47,609 bases of DNA, from contig CACBPT010000005.1 of assembly GCA_902541245.1 (NCBI GenBank), positions 1 through 47,609 of the forward strand, written 5' to 3'. Each line of letters starts with the position of its first letter. The stretch's first letter is position 1. This document shows positions 1 through 9,039 of the stretch, piece by piece. The notes under the pieces were generated by a model. It did not search any database and had not been told where the DNA came from. It saw only the letters and a list, made by a program, of their open reading frames with translations. The translations under genes were made by a program, and so were the position numbers. Source of the stretch: an uncultured SAR86 cluster bacterium (GTDB lineage: Bacteria; Pseudomonadota; Gammaproteobacteria; Magnimaribacterales; D2472).

Positions 1-128
1 ACTTTATGGGTGATAAGAACTCATTTAATATAAATATTGATTTTGAAGATAATCAAACTTTTGAAAGATGGGAGAGAACATATTGCGATGTTGTGAGGTG
101 CGCTGAAATTAGGACTCGAGATAACTAA
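1..128 (+). CDS. 3' end of an unrecognised gene (5' truncated by window edge)
   Basis: Frame 3 is open from the first base to a TAA at 126-128 and gives about 41 residues ending RTYCDVVRCAEIRTRDN. The composition is protein-like (W, R and C rich), and the stop lies four bases before the stop of the convergent sulfotransferase gene, as expected for packed convergent genes. I do not recognise the family from this short tail. The coding call rests only on the open frame and the tight convergent fit. Confidence 0.5.
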   Translation, partial: FMGDKNSFNINIDFEDNQTFERWERTYCDVVRCAEIRTRDN

Positions 129-131
129 ATT

Positions 132-2096
132 TTAAAAATGTCCCGGAAAATGCTTAATTAATGTATCAAGGTTATTACTATAATTTTTCCAATAATCTAG
201 GCCAGTTTTATACATGGGCTGTCTAACCTGTTCAGAGCTAGCTGTTTTTACTGGGCGTTTTGATTGATGAAAGTTTAAACAATTGTCTTCAAACTTTACA
301 TTACAAAATTCTAAGAGATCTGAAATTCTTTGATTAGGATTTTTGATAATGTCCTCGTAGCTAACAGTGAAGATTTCACCTGGGAATAACTTATTCCAAT
401 AATCCATTAGTCTAATATAGTCTTTGTAATATCTTGCAATATCATCAAGGTCATAAGTAAAGTGTTGGCCTTTAGCAAAATACTGTTTAAAGCAGCTAAA
501 ACATGCATCCATTGGATTCCTTCTTGCATCTATGATTTTAGCTTTAGGCAAAATTAATTTTATAAGGCCAATGTGTACAAAATTATTTGGCATTTTGTCA
601 ATAAAAAATGGTTTAAAAGATCTAGCCCATTTTGTTTCATTAATATATTTTTTTCCTAAGTCCTCAAATGATGACTGATCAAGTTTCAATAAATTATTTG
701 GATAGCCATTTTCTTGATCAATTAACTTTATATCTCTAGAAATTGCCAAAATATTTGGCAATTCTTGTGTGCCTTCTATTAAAGAATGAGATGCGAGGAT
801 TTGTTCAATCAATGTTGATCCTGATCTGGGTAAACCCAAAATAAAGATTGGATCTTCATAGCTTGATTCGGCTTTTAATTTGTATAGATCATGATTTTTT
901 TCAAAAAAATCTATTAACTCATCGATGGAGATTTTATAGTCTTCAGCGTTATAACTTATCTGCTTTCTCTGCAACCAATTCCCTTGAGCATAATGTTTAA
1001 ACGATTTATCGAAATGTTTTTTTGACTCATAGGCTTTTCCAAGTGCAAAGTGCATCTGAATTAGCTCTTTTGGATGTATGTTTTTGTTAAGAGATGACTC
1101 CATGTTAATAATTTCTTTATCTGAGAATTCATAAGTCTTTAGATTTGCTAAGCTCCAATATGCTTCACCAGATAATGGAAAATGCTTTATTGCATTTTGA
1201 TATGCATCCTCACATCTTTTTCTTTCTCCAACTGTTTTCAAAGCGTGGCCAAGACTGAGAAAGACTCGAGGATTTTCAGGATTAATTTTTAATGACTTAT
1301 CATATAATTTAATACCTTCGTGATATTTAGATAACTTAATATAAACAGTTCCTAAAGATACCAACGCTTCAAAATTATTTGGATCCAACTTAATGAGATT
1401 CATAAATGCTGGGACAGACTTTGAAAGTTTATTTTGAATCCTATAAAGTTTTGCTAGATTGTCCCAAGCTAATGAAAAAGTTGGGTCTAATTCAAGGACT
1501 CTTAAAAAAAGTCTCTCAGATACCTCATAGTCTTTTGTTTTAAATGCAAGCAGTCCTAATAACCTTAAAGCATCGACATTATTCTTATCTTTTTTAAGAA
1601 CTCGTTTATATGCATCTTCAGCAAGCTTTAATCTTCCTGCTTTGACGTGTCTAATTCCCTTATATAAATCGCTGTATTTTTTATCTGACTCAAAGAAGCT
1701 CTGAATAACTTGATCAGATTCCTCTTCCCTATCATTTTCAATATGTATATTTGAAATTAAACGAGCGGTAGTAATGGATGGAAATTTTTTATGAAACTCA
1801 ATTAAAGCAGACTCATATGCGCTATTGTCATTTAAGAATTGATAAACTTTTACCAATTTTTCATGATGCTCCTTATTATCAGGTTCAAGTTGAATAAGTT
1901 TTTTAATAAACTTTAAGGCTTTCTCAGCCCTATTTAATTTTATATTGATATCTAAAAGTAAAGACAAGGCTTTAAGGTTAGAAGGATAGATATTTAAAAT
2001 TTCTTCAAGTTGTTCTATACATTCATTTAAATTATTATTGTTAAGTAAATCACTGGCGTTATCTAATGCAATCTTAAGGTTGGTATTCTCTGACAT
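132..2096 (-). CDS. TPR-repeat sulfotransferase family protein
   Basis: A 654-residue protein. Residues 1 to about 400 are tandem tetratricopeptide repeats, with typical spacing of A-L-x-x-L-G and P-x-N/D-P signatures such as LDPNNFEALVSLG and INPENPRVFLSLG. The C-terminal part is a PAPS-dependent sulfotransferase domain: the 5'-phosphosulfate loop PRSGSTLIEQ lies near residue 421, and a DARRNPMDACFS stretch resembles the 3'-phosphate-binding region. No signal peptide is visible, so it is probably cytoplasmic. Proteins of this TPR plus sulfotransferase design are common in marine bacteria; their acceptors are mostly unknown. Its ATG (2094-2096) touches the ATG of the divergent BCCT transporter with no spacer, and neither has a visible Shine-Dalgarno. 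The acceptor substrate cannot be told from sequence. Confidence 0.85.
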   Translation of the reverse strand: MSENTNLKIALDNASDLLNNNNLNECIEQLEEILNIYPSNLKALSLLLDINIKLNRAEKALKFIKKLIQLEPDNKEHHEKLVKVYQFLNDNSAYESALIEFHKKFPSITTARLISNIHIENDREEESDQVIQSFFESDKKYSDLYKGIRHVKAGRLKLAEDAYKRVLKKDKNNVDALRLLGLLAFKTKDYEVSERLFLRVLELDPTFSLAWDNLAKLYRIQNKLSKSVPAFMNLIKLDPNNFEALVSLGTVYIKLSKYHEGIKLYDKSLKINPENPRVFLSLGHALKTVGERKRCEDAYQNAIKHFPLSGEAYWSLANLKTYEFSDKEIINMESSLNKNIHPKELIQMHFALGKAYESKKHFDKSFKHYAQGNWLQRKQISYNAEDYKISIDELIDFFEKNHDLYKLKAESSYEDPIFILGLPRSGSTLIEQILASHSLIEGTQELPNILAISRDIKLIDQENGYPNNLLKLDQSSFEDLGKKYINETKWARSFKPFFIDKMPNNFVHIGLIKLILPKAKIIDARRNPMDACFSCFKQYFAKGQHFTYDLDDIARYYKDYIRLMDYWNKLFPGEIFTVSYEDIIKNPNQRISDLLEFCNVKFEDNCLNFHQSKRPVKTASSEQVRQPMYKTGLDYWKNYSNNLDTLIKHFPGHF

Positions 2097-3578
2097 ATGT
2101 TTATTAAAATAAGTACAGAATGGAATAAAACTATTATCTCACTTGCGATTATACTATCTGTGCTCTTATCAATATATGTATTGTCTGATCCTGTTGGAAG
2201 TTCAAAGCTACTTTTCGAACTATATGACTCTTTGACAATCTTTTTTGAACCGACCTATATGTATGGAAGTTTTTCGGTATTAATTTTTCTAATGTTTATT
2301 GCAATATCAAAATATGGTGATGTAAAAATTTCTTTGCAGAATAAGGAAACACATTCATTTTTTTCATGGGGCTCAATGCTCTTTGCTGCAGGGATTGGCG
2401 CAGCTCTTTTGTACTGGGCAACAATTGAATGGATAGATTATTTTAATATATTAAGATCCCAGAGTTTAGATATTGATACCGCGTTGTTGTATTCAAGAAC
2501 ATATCCTATTTTCCATTGGTCATTTACTGCTTGGGCCATATATTGCTTGCCTGCAATTGCGTTTGGGTTAGCAATCACAAAAAATCAAAAATCCAAATTA
2601 ACATTCTCTGGAATATTTAATATCAAAAATAAGTTCTTGGAGGTTTTATTTGATTCATTATTCATTGGAGCAATACTTTGTGGAGCAGGAGTTGGACTTG
2701 GCTTATCCTTCCCATTAATTTCTTCAATTTTATCAAATGTCTTCAATATTGAAAAAACTTTTAATCTAGATATTTTTACAATAGCTGTTTGTCTGTCAAT
2801 ATTTGCAACCAGTGCATATCTTGGAATTCAAAAAGGAATAAAGAGGCTAAGTAATTTTAATATTATTTTAGTTTTATTATTTTTAGTCTTAATTTTTATT
2901 TTGGGGCCAACACAGTATATTTTTACTAAATCAATTGGGAGTTACTTGTTCTTATTTAAGCAATATCCTGAATTCAGTTTCGCAACTGGAACAGCAATCA
3001 GTAAGGATTGGTCGGTTTTTTATTGGGCTTGGTGGATGGCATTAGCCCCCATGGTCGGCGCCTTCATTGTTAATATATCTAATGGGAAATCATTGAGATC
3101 TATTATTCTAGGAGTAATATTTATTGGCAGCGTTGGTTGTATGATAAGCATGTCTGTATTATCAAATTTATCAATCTATCTATTTGAATCAGGGCTTTTG
3201 AATTCGCCCATGCTTTTAGAAGACGGGTTGCTAAATAGAGAGCAAATAATAATTAAAACTTTATCGACTTTGAGTTTTAGTAATTATCTTTTAATTGGCT
3301 TTGGAATAATTTGTATTATCTTTTTATGCACAACCTATGACTCTACCTCATACATTCTAGCTTCAGCATCTATGAAAAGTTCAAATATTGAGAGCTCAGG
3401 TAATTTAAGGTTGATATTTGCGATTTTACTTGTTATTCAACCCACCCTCTTGATGTTTCTTGGAGGAGTTGATTCATTTAAGTGGATAATGGTTATATTT
3501 TCAGTTCCGTTATTGTTTGTATATCTATTGCTGATGATTTCTATAGTTAAAAATATTATTGCGATTAAAAAAGCATAG
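2097..3578 (+). CDS. BCCT family (betaine/choline/carnitine-type) transporter
   Basis: A 493-residue, about 12-helix membrane protein. BCCT hallmarks are visible: a glycine-rich TM3 segment (AAGIGAALLYWATIEW), the HWSFTAWAIYCLPAIAFGLA stretch, and the tryptophan-rich box WSVFYWAWWMALAPMVGAF, which in BetP lines the substrate and coupling site. The family imports quaternary ammonium or sulfonium compounds (betaine, choline, carnitine, DMSP) with Na+ or H+. The start cannot lie upstream because an in-frame TGA occupies 2091-2093, and the next possible start (GTG, codon 22) would cut through TM1, so ATG 2097 is well supported. The substrate is not predictable. It has no soluble regulatory tail like that of BetP. 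Confidence 0.9.
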   Translation: MFIKISTEWNKTIISLAIILSVLLSIYVLSDPVGSSKLLFELYDSLTIFFEPTYMYGSFSVLIFLMFIAISKYGDVKISLQNKETHSFFSWGSMLFAAGIGAALLYWATIEWIDYFNILRSQSLDIDTALLYSRTYPIFHWSFTAWAIYCLPAIAFGLAITKNQKSKLTFSGIFNIKNKFLEVLFDSLFIGAILCGAGVGLGLSFPLISSILSNVFNIEKTFNLDIFTIAVCLSIFATSAYLGIQKGIKRLSNFNIILVLLFLVLIFILGPTQYIFTKSIGSYLFLFKQYPEFSFATGTAISKDWSVFYWAWWMALAPMVGAFIVNISNGKSLRSIILGVIFIGSVGCMISMSVLSNLSIYLFESGLLNSPMLLEDGLLNREQIIIKTLSTLSFSNYLLIGFGIICIIFLCTTYDSTSYILASASMKSSNIESSGNLRLIFAILLVIQPTLLMFLGGVDSFKWIMVIFSVPLLFVYLLLMISIVKNIIAIKKA

Positions 3579-3602
3579 AGCCTTCATCTTTCAATAAAGG
3601 CT
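3579..3602. terminator. Possible bidirectional terminator hairpin between convergent genes
   Basis: The inverted repeat AGCCTT ... AAGGCT (3579-3584 and 3597-3602, 12-base loop) starts at the last bases of the BCCT stop codon, between the ends of the convergent BCCT and TonB-receptor genes. The stem is short and only weakly followed by T or A runs, so it is a modest candidate. Confidence 0.3.
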
Positions 3603-3622
3603 TATGATTTAACGAATTATAT

Positions 3623-5953
3623 CTAGTATCTATACTTGAATCTTAAACCAATAACTCTTGGTCTATTTTGAGTCCTTCTAATATCTCCAAAATCATCATA
3701 CCTTGATAGATATCCATTTTCATCAGTAAGATTGCTAATAAATACTTCCATAGACCTATTATTTGACTCAACACCAACTCTCATGTTAGCTATAGCATAT
3801 GATGGCAACTTAAGCTCATTGGCCTGACTGGTGTATCTATCGCCTGTATATGAGTAATCAACGGAGACATATCCAGGCATACCAAAAATACTTAACACCT
3901 TATCTAATCCTAAAACATAAGATAGCTCGGGAACGTATGCAAGTCTATTTCCTGAATTAGCCTGAAGAACTCCAGACACATCATAGTAATCCTCTGACAA
4001 AGTAGGATCGTTAGAAACAACATAGCCTGACAAAGTTAATGAGTCATTAGGTTTGTAGGTCGCATCAAGTTCAAGACCATTAATTTCTGCATTACCCACA
4101 TTATCAACAAAGGCAACTGTTGAATAAGCCAAATTGTATGTGGTAGATTGAAAATCACTCCAATCCATCATGAAGTATGCCCCATTGAGAATAAGTTTTC
4201 CGTCTGCTAGGGTTGACTTGAATCCAAGCTCAAGACTTTCTAAATAGTCAGAGTCATATGTTTCAGGAATAAAAGCAGTTTGAGCAGGCCTAACCCTATT
4301 AATGCCGCTGGCCCTAAAGCCCTCTGAATAGGTTCCATACAACATTACGTCTTCATTTAAGTTGTGAGCTATATTAACTTTTGGTACAACTCCTGAATCA
4401 CTAGAATTAAATACCTTATCTACACCGTCAAATACACCAAAATAACCATCTTTTGCGTTTACCATAGTGTCCTGATCATATGATCTAAAGCCTAAGGTTA
4501 ACTTAGTTTTATCATTAAGGTTGAAGCGACCTTCTCCAAAAAAGGCCTCTGTATCCTCTTCTCTTGTATTATCAAGATTCCACCACTGGCCATTAGGAAC
4601 ATTCCATGACAAATTACCTGGATTTGATCCAGGCCATAGGTAAGCAATTTCATAGTCTCTTTTAGAGGATTCACTAAAGGCGCCAAGTATCCACTGAAAA
4701 CCTGAGTCGCCTTTTGATTGAATTCTTATTTCGTATGAATCTCTTTCATGATTGTCGATTTGCGTGTATGACATTCTTGGATCCTGACAACCTGAGATAT
4801 TATAATAATAATAGTAATCATAATAGTCACAGGTATAGGTGGGACCATCATAATTATAATATTCTACATATTCTGAATAGTCATAAGTGTATTCAACATC
4901 TCTTTCAAAAGATGAGGCTGTAAAAGTATATTCAACGTTATCATTTAGATCGCCGCTCAATGATAATGAAATTTGACTAAAGTCATCATCAAAATACTCT
5001 TCATTAAATCGAGAATTTGATCTCGGGCCGACAGCTTCATCAGTCTCCCAAGATCCACCAAATTCAGAAGTTTGATCAAGCATAGAAAGATCAAGGTTTT
5101 GCCCCATGATTTCTGAAGCTAATCTAATTCGATATCCACTTTTATTAAGTTCATTGTAATCATCTTCTGCAAATGCGCTGTTATCAATTGTATAGCCGCT
5201 ACTTGTAAAAGTTTTAGTTGACAGTTCGTTATCAATCCAACCTCCATCTTGAAGATCATATGCACTGACTCTTACAGCAGTATTAGCACCAAGAGGCATA
5301 TTTATGTATGCTTCTAACGATTGATCATTTGATCCATCTTCAATGGACCCATACTCAAGGTCAAAGCCGTAATCTACAGAGGTAACATCGGGTTTTTTTG
5401 TAATAATTTTTATGTTTCCAGAAGTTGAACTTGAGCCATATAAAGTTCCCTGTGGCCCACTAAGAATTTCCACTCGCTCAACGTCAAAAACATGCAAATC
5501 AGGTGTTTGGCCAATTGTGGTCAAAGGCTGCTCATCTAAATATAAGGCTGTTGTTGAGGCCGCTCCTGAAGGATTTCCAAATCCACCATCTGAGACACCT
5601 CTGATATAAAAAGTAGAATTACCTGGCCCGCCGGCATCCAATGTAACGGCTGGAGATAGATTTGCAATATCATCAAGACCTTTGACATTTTTGAGGTCTA
5701 ATTCAGCTGCACCTATTGCTTGAACGCTCATCGGAACGTCTTGCAGATTTTCTGACCTTTTGCTCGCTGTTACAACAACCTCCTCTAAGTTCTCCTGAGC
5801 AGAAACATTAGATGATTGAGCTACGCCCAGTCCAAGTGTTAAGGCACCAAGATACGGCAGAGCAAAATTATTGTCTTTAAATATATCCCTTAATATATGA
5901 GTTACTGGATCTGCTTTTTTTTCAAAAAGCGGTTTTAAATAAATAGATGACAT
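3623..5953 (-). CDS. TonB-dependent outer-membrane receptor
   Basis: A 776-residue receptor of the Fe-siderophore/nutrient TonB-dependent type. An unusually long polar N-terminus (about 30 residues) precedes a hydrophobic stretch ending VSAQ, consistent with an extended signal peptide. The TonB box and start of the plug read LEEVVVTASKRSENLQDVPMSV; the plug continues through the IRGV and VERVEILSGPQGTLYGSSS motifs. The rest is a 22-strand-type barrel ending RVIGLRFKYRY with a C-terminal aromatic, as needed for BAM-dependent insertion. Residues about 352-389 are extremely tyrosine-rich, with two cysteines (375 and 389) bracketing the densest part, presumably an external loop. A run GGGGGGAAG lies just before the ATG and may serve as ribosome-binding site. 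The ligand is unknown. Confidence 0.92.
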   Translation of the reverse strand: MSSIYLKPLFEKKADPVTHILRDIFKDNNFALPYLGALTLGLGVAQSSNVSAQENLEEVVVTASKRSENLQDVPMSVQAIGAAELDLKNVKGLDDIANLSPAVTLDAGGPGNSTFYIRGVSDGGFGNPSGAASTTALYLDEQPLTTIGQTPDLHVFDVERVEILSGPQGTLYGSSSTSGNIKIITKKPDVTSVDYGFDLEYGSIEDGSNDQSLEAYINMPLGANTAVRVSAYDLQDGGWIDNELSTKTFTSSGYTIDNSAFAEDDYNELNKSGYRIRLASEIMGQNLDLSMLDQTSEFGGSWETDEAVGPRSNSRFNEEYFDDDFSQISLSLSGDLNDNVEYTFTASSFERDVEYTYDYSEYVEYYNYDGPTYTCDYYDYYYYYNISGCQDPRMSYTQIDNHERDSYEIRIQSKGDSGFQWILGAFSESSKRDYEIAYLWPGSNPGNLSWNVPNGQWWNLDNTREEDTEAFFGEGRFNLNDKTKLTLGFRSYDQDTMVNAKDGYFGVFDGVDKVFNSSDSGVVPKVNIAHNLNEDVMLYGTYSEGFRASGINRVRPAQTAFIPETYDSDYLESLELGFKSTLADGKLILNGAYFMMDWSDFQSTTYNLAYSTVAFVDNVGNAEINGLELDATYKPNDSLTLSGYVVSNDPTLSEDYYDVSGVLQANSGNRLAYVPELSYVLGLDKVLSIFGMPGYVSVDYSYTGDRYTSQANELKLPSYAIANMRVGVESNNRSMEVFISNLTDENGYLSRYDDFGDIRRTQNRPRVIGLRFKYRY

Positions 5954-6044
5954 GTCTTCCCCCCGAAAGAATACATTTAACTTCTTATTTTATAATGTAA
6001 TTAGGCCTTAAACACAAGTTTGTTGGCACATTAAAACTGCTAGC

Positions 6045-7082
6045 TTAATTTTTAAGGTCAAATAACAGATTTATTAAAAAATCGTTACCCCATTCATTAG
6101 CAATTGAAAAATTGCACTCTGAATAATCAAGGTTTGATTGAGGTGGTGAGAAACAAAACCCAACATTTCTATCAATGCCAGGCCAAAAATGACCTGCATC
6201 TTTATTTAAAAGGCTGATAACTTGAACATTATTCTTGCAACCTGAGGCTGTATTTTTTTCAAAATCATCATATAAATTAAAATCTGATTGTTTGAAGTTC
6301 TTACATTCAAATTGTTTTGACCAGGCATTAAATGTATCTTCCATTGGCTCATAAAAATAGCCGTCTGACGCTCTGATATTAATTGGGGGAACGATCGTGT
6401 CTTTAACGCTTCCATAGATAATAAAATTCACTGGCTCTTTCGGAATGCAGCTAAGGTCTTTTTGTTGCATGCCTACAACATTTACAACTCCTTTAAAAAT
6501 ACTAGGATATTTACAGGCCAGTGCTTGAGCCATCATGCCACCATTACTCATACCTAATAAATATATATCTCTAATTTTATGGTCTTCCTTTGCGCGATCA
6601 ATTATTTTTTTTATAAAGCCAAGATCATCGCTACAGCTTGCCCAAGCACAACGCCCTCCTTCACTACAATTAGGATACTGGGGATAAATATCTGCATCTA
6701 CAGCACATATTTCACCATTTGGTGTTTTAGTCTTTGAGCCTGCCAGATCATTCCAGGAGGAAACAAATGAGCTAGGATCATCCTTAACGCTATTAAAGTA
6801 AAGTCCTTGTGGGTAAATTGCTAAAAATTTATATTTGTCTGCTGCATCATTAAATCCGCCAGTAGTTTGCTTTTCAAATCCGGTAGCTGTTCCTGTATAG
6901 CCATGGATACCAATAAATAAATCAACTTCATTTTTAAGATCTAGGTCTACCGGAATATATTTTATGTAAGTTCTATTAATTGATTCATGATCTATCGCAT
7001 GTTCTGTCATTGACTCTGATAGCACCGATAAAGACAAGAAAAACAAAGCTAAAATGTTGATTTTTTTGCTGATAAAATTCAT
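6045..7082 (-). CDS. Secreted PHB-depolymerase/feruloyl-esterase-like alpha/beta hydrolase
   Basis: A 345-residue protein with an N-terminal signal peptide (hydrophobic core ILALFFLSLSVLS). The alpha/beta-hydrolase core contains GIHGYTG (oxyanion region), the nucleophile elbow GMSNGG (Ser179), an acid in SVKDTIVPP (Asp228) and the catalytic His in DAGHFWPG (His298), spaced as in the polyhydroxybutyrate depolymerase/LpqC group of esterases. Several cysteines (CSEGGRCAWASC and C-terminal ones) suggest disulfides outside the cytoplasm. The substrate may be an aliphatic polyester or an aromatic ester; the sequence does not decide. It follows the TonB receptor on the same strand but with its own spacer. 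Confidence 0.8.
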   Translation of the reverse strand: MNFISKKINILALFFLSLSVLSESMTEHAIDHESINRTYIKYIPVDLDLKNEVDLFIGIHGYTGTATGFEKQTTGGFNDAADKYKFLAIYPQGLYFNSVKDDPSSFVSSWNDLAGSKTKTPNGEICAVDADIYPQYPNCSEGGRCAWASCSDDLGFIKKIIDRAKEDHKIRDIYLLGMSNGGMMAQALACKYPSIFKGVVNVVGMQQKDLSCIPKEPVNFIIYGSVKDTIVPPINIRASDGYFYEPMEDTFNAWSKQFECKNFKQSDFNLYDDFEKNTASGCKNNVQVISLLNKDAGHFWPGIDRNVGFCFSPPQSNLDYSECNFSIANEWGNDFLINLLFDLKN

Positions 7083-7092
7083 TTTTTTAAAT

Positions 7093-7110
7093 CTACTCTC
7101 AGATAAAGGA
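7093..7110 (-). repeat. Doubtful, degenerate copy of the glmS 3' end
   Basis: Read on the minus strand this is TACTCC, nine diverged bases, then GAGTAG. The outer hexamers equal those of the clear copy at 12100-12117, but the middle codons read F-I-stop instead of V-T-V. It sits just before the start of the esterase gene. It could mark the far end of the cassette array or be chance. Confidence 0.25.
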
Positions 7111-7151
7111 GTATCCAGAATAAAACTTCTTATTTTTTATAATTTCCATTA

Positions 7152-7412
7152 TTAAAGGTTATTTGCTTTAAACAATATATATCCTGAAATGAACTCGCCT
7201 AAGAAAGTAATTGCTGTTATTAGCAGACCAACAATTAAATAGAATTTATATGATTTGGATTGTGCTTTATGCTCATTCCATCCAATTAACAAATACACAA
7301 GGCCCAAAATGTATAAAGTTAATGAAGAGAAATAATTATCTAAGTACATTAGTAGAATGGATAATGCGAGTCCAATAACTGCGGTAATATGAAGAAACTT
7401 GAGCATAATCAA
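7152..7412 (-). CDS. Small membrane protein, paralogue of the protein at 10687-10965
   Basis: An 86-residue protein with three to four hydrophobic helices (MLKFLHITAVIGLALSILLM, LTLYILGLVYLLIGW, YLIVGLLITAITFLGEF). Family unrecognised. It aligns by eye along its length with the 92-residue protein at 10687-10965: both have L-L-x-x-Y-D-x-Y/F-x-S/G, a Y-x-L-G membrane segment, a polar loop with a charged cluster, then a helix of the type VGLLITAITFLGEFISG versus VGLFIMLITFVGANVSG. The start is within MIML; either Met is possible. Confidence 0.6.
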   Translation of the reverse strand: MIMLKFLHITAVIGLALSILLMYLDNYFSSLTLYILGLVYLLIGWNEHKAQSKSYKFYLIVGLLITAITFLGEFISGYILFKANNL

Positions 7413-7438
7413 TACTATACTTTAGTATCTACCTTGTT

Positions 7439-8125
7439 TCATCGCCTTGATAAAATAACGATCCAACGACCAAGGTTTAAAATGTCGGCTAGCGCAGCCG
7501 AGACATACGTAAGAGCTGCAGCCCTTAGAATGCTGCTAACGGCTCTTTCATTTGACTGCGATACATAATTCCCCTCCCTTAATATAGGAAGTGCTTTCGA
7601 AAAACTTGCATCAAATTCAATCGGCAGAGTCACTGCATGAACCATCATGCGAGCGATAAATCCGGATAGCCCAACGAAAAGCAATAAAGAAAATGGCATT
7701 GGATGCCGCGTAATAATACCGATCACTGGAGATAAAGAGATTATTAAAGCACTCCAACGGGCCACCTTATCAATAACTGGAACCATCTTTGTTCTAGTAG
7801 CCAAACGTTTATCACCTTGCTGATCCTGAATGGCATGTCCAACCTCATGCGCGGCAATTGCGATTGCTGTTAACGATTTGGATTCATAGTGCTCTCGCAA
7901 AAGCCTAACTTTTTTTTCAATTGGATCATAGTGATCTCCCAGCTCAGTTACTTCGACCGTCACATCTTTTAAAGAAAATCGCTCAATCAAATGCTTTGCA
8001 AGTTCTCCCCCAGTGCCTGGCATTTCAGACTTTACAGTTGAATACCTCCTCATAACCAACTTTACCCATAAAGATGGCCCAAATATTAGTGCTAGAACTA
8101 TGAGCGCGCCGGCTGCTAAAACCAT
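7439..8125 (-). CDS. Membrane zinc metallopeptidase, YugP/Zn_peptidase_2 family
   Basis: A 228-residue protein: an N-terminal membrane helix (residues 1-24), then the zincin motif AAHEVGHAIQD (His93, Glu94, His97), a downstream LPIEFDAS with Glu170 as likely third zinc ligand, and hydrophobic segments at about 125-165. This matches the putative neutral zinc metallopeptidase family typified by Bacillus YugP. The physiological substrate of the family is unknown to me. Local base composition looks more GC-rich than the neighbouring small genes. It sits in the variable region between glmS and the esterase. Confidence 0.85.
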   Translation of the reverse strand: MVLAAGALIVLALIFGPSLWVKLVMRRYSTVKSEMPGTGGELAKHLIERFSLKDVTVEVTELGDHYDPIEKKVRLLREHYESKSLTAIAIAAHEVGHAIQDQQGDKRLATRTKMVPVIDKVARWSALIISLSPVIGIITRHPMPFSLLLFVGLSGFIARMMVHAVTLPIEFDASFSKALPILREGNYVSQSNERAVSSILRAAALTYVSAALADILNLGRWIVILSRR

Positions 8126-8210
8126 GTTTGATACTCCTAAAATTTATTCTGCAAACGAAACAAATTTGCAACTATAGAGTTTATATGGTGATTTAATTTT
8201 ATTTTAAAAG

Positions 8211-9008
8211 TTATCCATGTTTTTTTACTAAGTTTATCGCCCATTTTATTACGTTTGGATTTTTCTCAGTATTAAAAATGAATTCTTGCCCAAACCCTTT
8301 ATAGAAGATTCTAGATTCCTTCTTATTCTCCCACTGCATTCTGTTTAAAAATAATCCTTCTGTATTTGAAAAATATTCTGAGGGCAGTTTCCATCTAGAT
8401 CGTGTTTTGTTTGCTTCGGTCAGAATCAAATCATCATGTGTCTTTTTAAATAAACCGTGGCCCCTGTCAAAAACCTTTTTTTCATTAATCTCTAAAGTTT
8501 TTTTTCCTACATAGATAGTATTATTTGAAAATTTAGAGGTGTCTCCAAATCCATGAGGATGAGCAATGTTCTTTTCTTTGAGATATGTGATAATTGCCTC
8601 TGACCCTTCTATGATTTCTTTTATTTGCAACCATCCAAACAGATGATGTAAATCTCTTCCTTTAATTGAAAAGTTCTTAAACCATCCAAAGAATAGAAAT
8701 AAGTCTCCTGGACCTACACTATTATTTTTTAATTCGGTTTGAGAGGAACTTGCTTGACCAAAAATACCGATATCTTCATTTAGAAGTGGGTCATTGTGAC
8801 AATAGTCTGAAGGTTTGATCTTAGATGACACCTCTTTTAATAATTCTGTGCCTGATGTTCCACAAAAATTTAAATCTTCATACTTTTTTGGGGAGGGATG
8901 ATCTTGAGGAATCGGTATAGAAAAAATTCTTCCATCGTTGAATATAGGTGAGGCGCTGCCCCCTGCTTTAGCATCAAATCCTTTTCTGCTTAGAATTATT
9001 CTTTTCAA
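8211..9008 (-). CDS. Nmad3-like (nucleotide modification associated domain 3) protein
   Basis: A 265-residue soluble protein. The N-terminus KRIILSRKGFDAKAGGSASP followed by IFNDGRIFSIPIPQ, and PGDLFLFFGWFK further on, match my memory of the Nmad3 domain family, a group linked computationally to DNA base modification. The start codon is TTG (9006-9008): no ATG occurs upstream in frame, and family members start at this point. No methyltransferase, polymerase or phage gene is next to it, so it is an orphan here. It begins 31 bases after a glmS-end copy. The family call is moderately sure; function is unproven. Confidence 0.7.
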   Translation of the reverse strand: MKRIILSRKGFDAKAGGSASPIFNDGRIFSIPIPQDHPSPKKYEDLNFCGTSGTELLKEVSSKIKPSDYCHNDPLLNEDIGIFGQASSSQTELKNNSVGPGDLFLFFGWFKNFSIKGRDLHHLFGWLQIKEIIEGSEAIITYLKEKNIAHPHGFGDTSKFSNNTIYVGKKTLEINEKKVFDRGHGLFKKTHDDLILTEANKTRSRWKLPSEYFSNTEGLFLNRMQWENKKESRIFYKGFGQEFIFNTEKNPNVIKWAINLVKKHG

Positions 9009-9039
9009 CTTATGAAATTAAAAAAACACGCCTATAAAT

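Noticed and set aside
4714-4923. Plus-strand open frame rich in Asn and His inside the TonB receptor
   Set aside because: It is the antisense reading of the tyrosine codon run and overlaps a clear coding gene.
8126-8210. ATACTCCTAAAATTT spacer upstream of the Zn-peptidase gene as another glmS-end copy
   Set aside because: Only TACTCC matches; the following codons do not resemble V-T-V-E in any frame.
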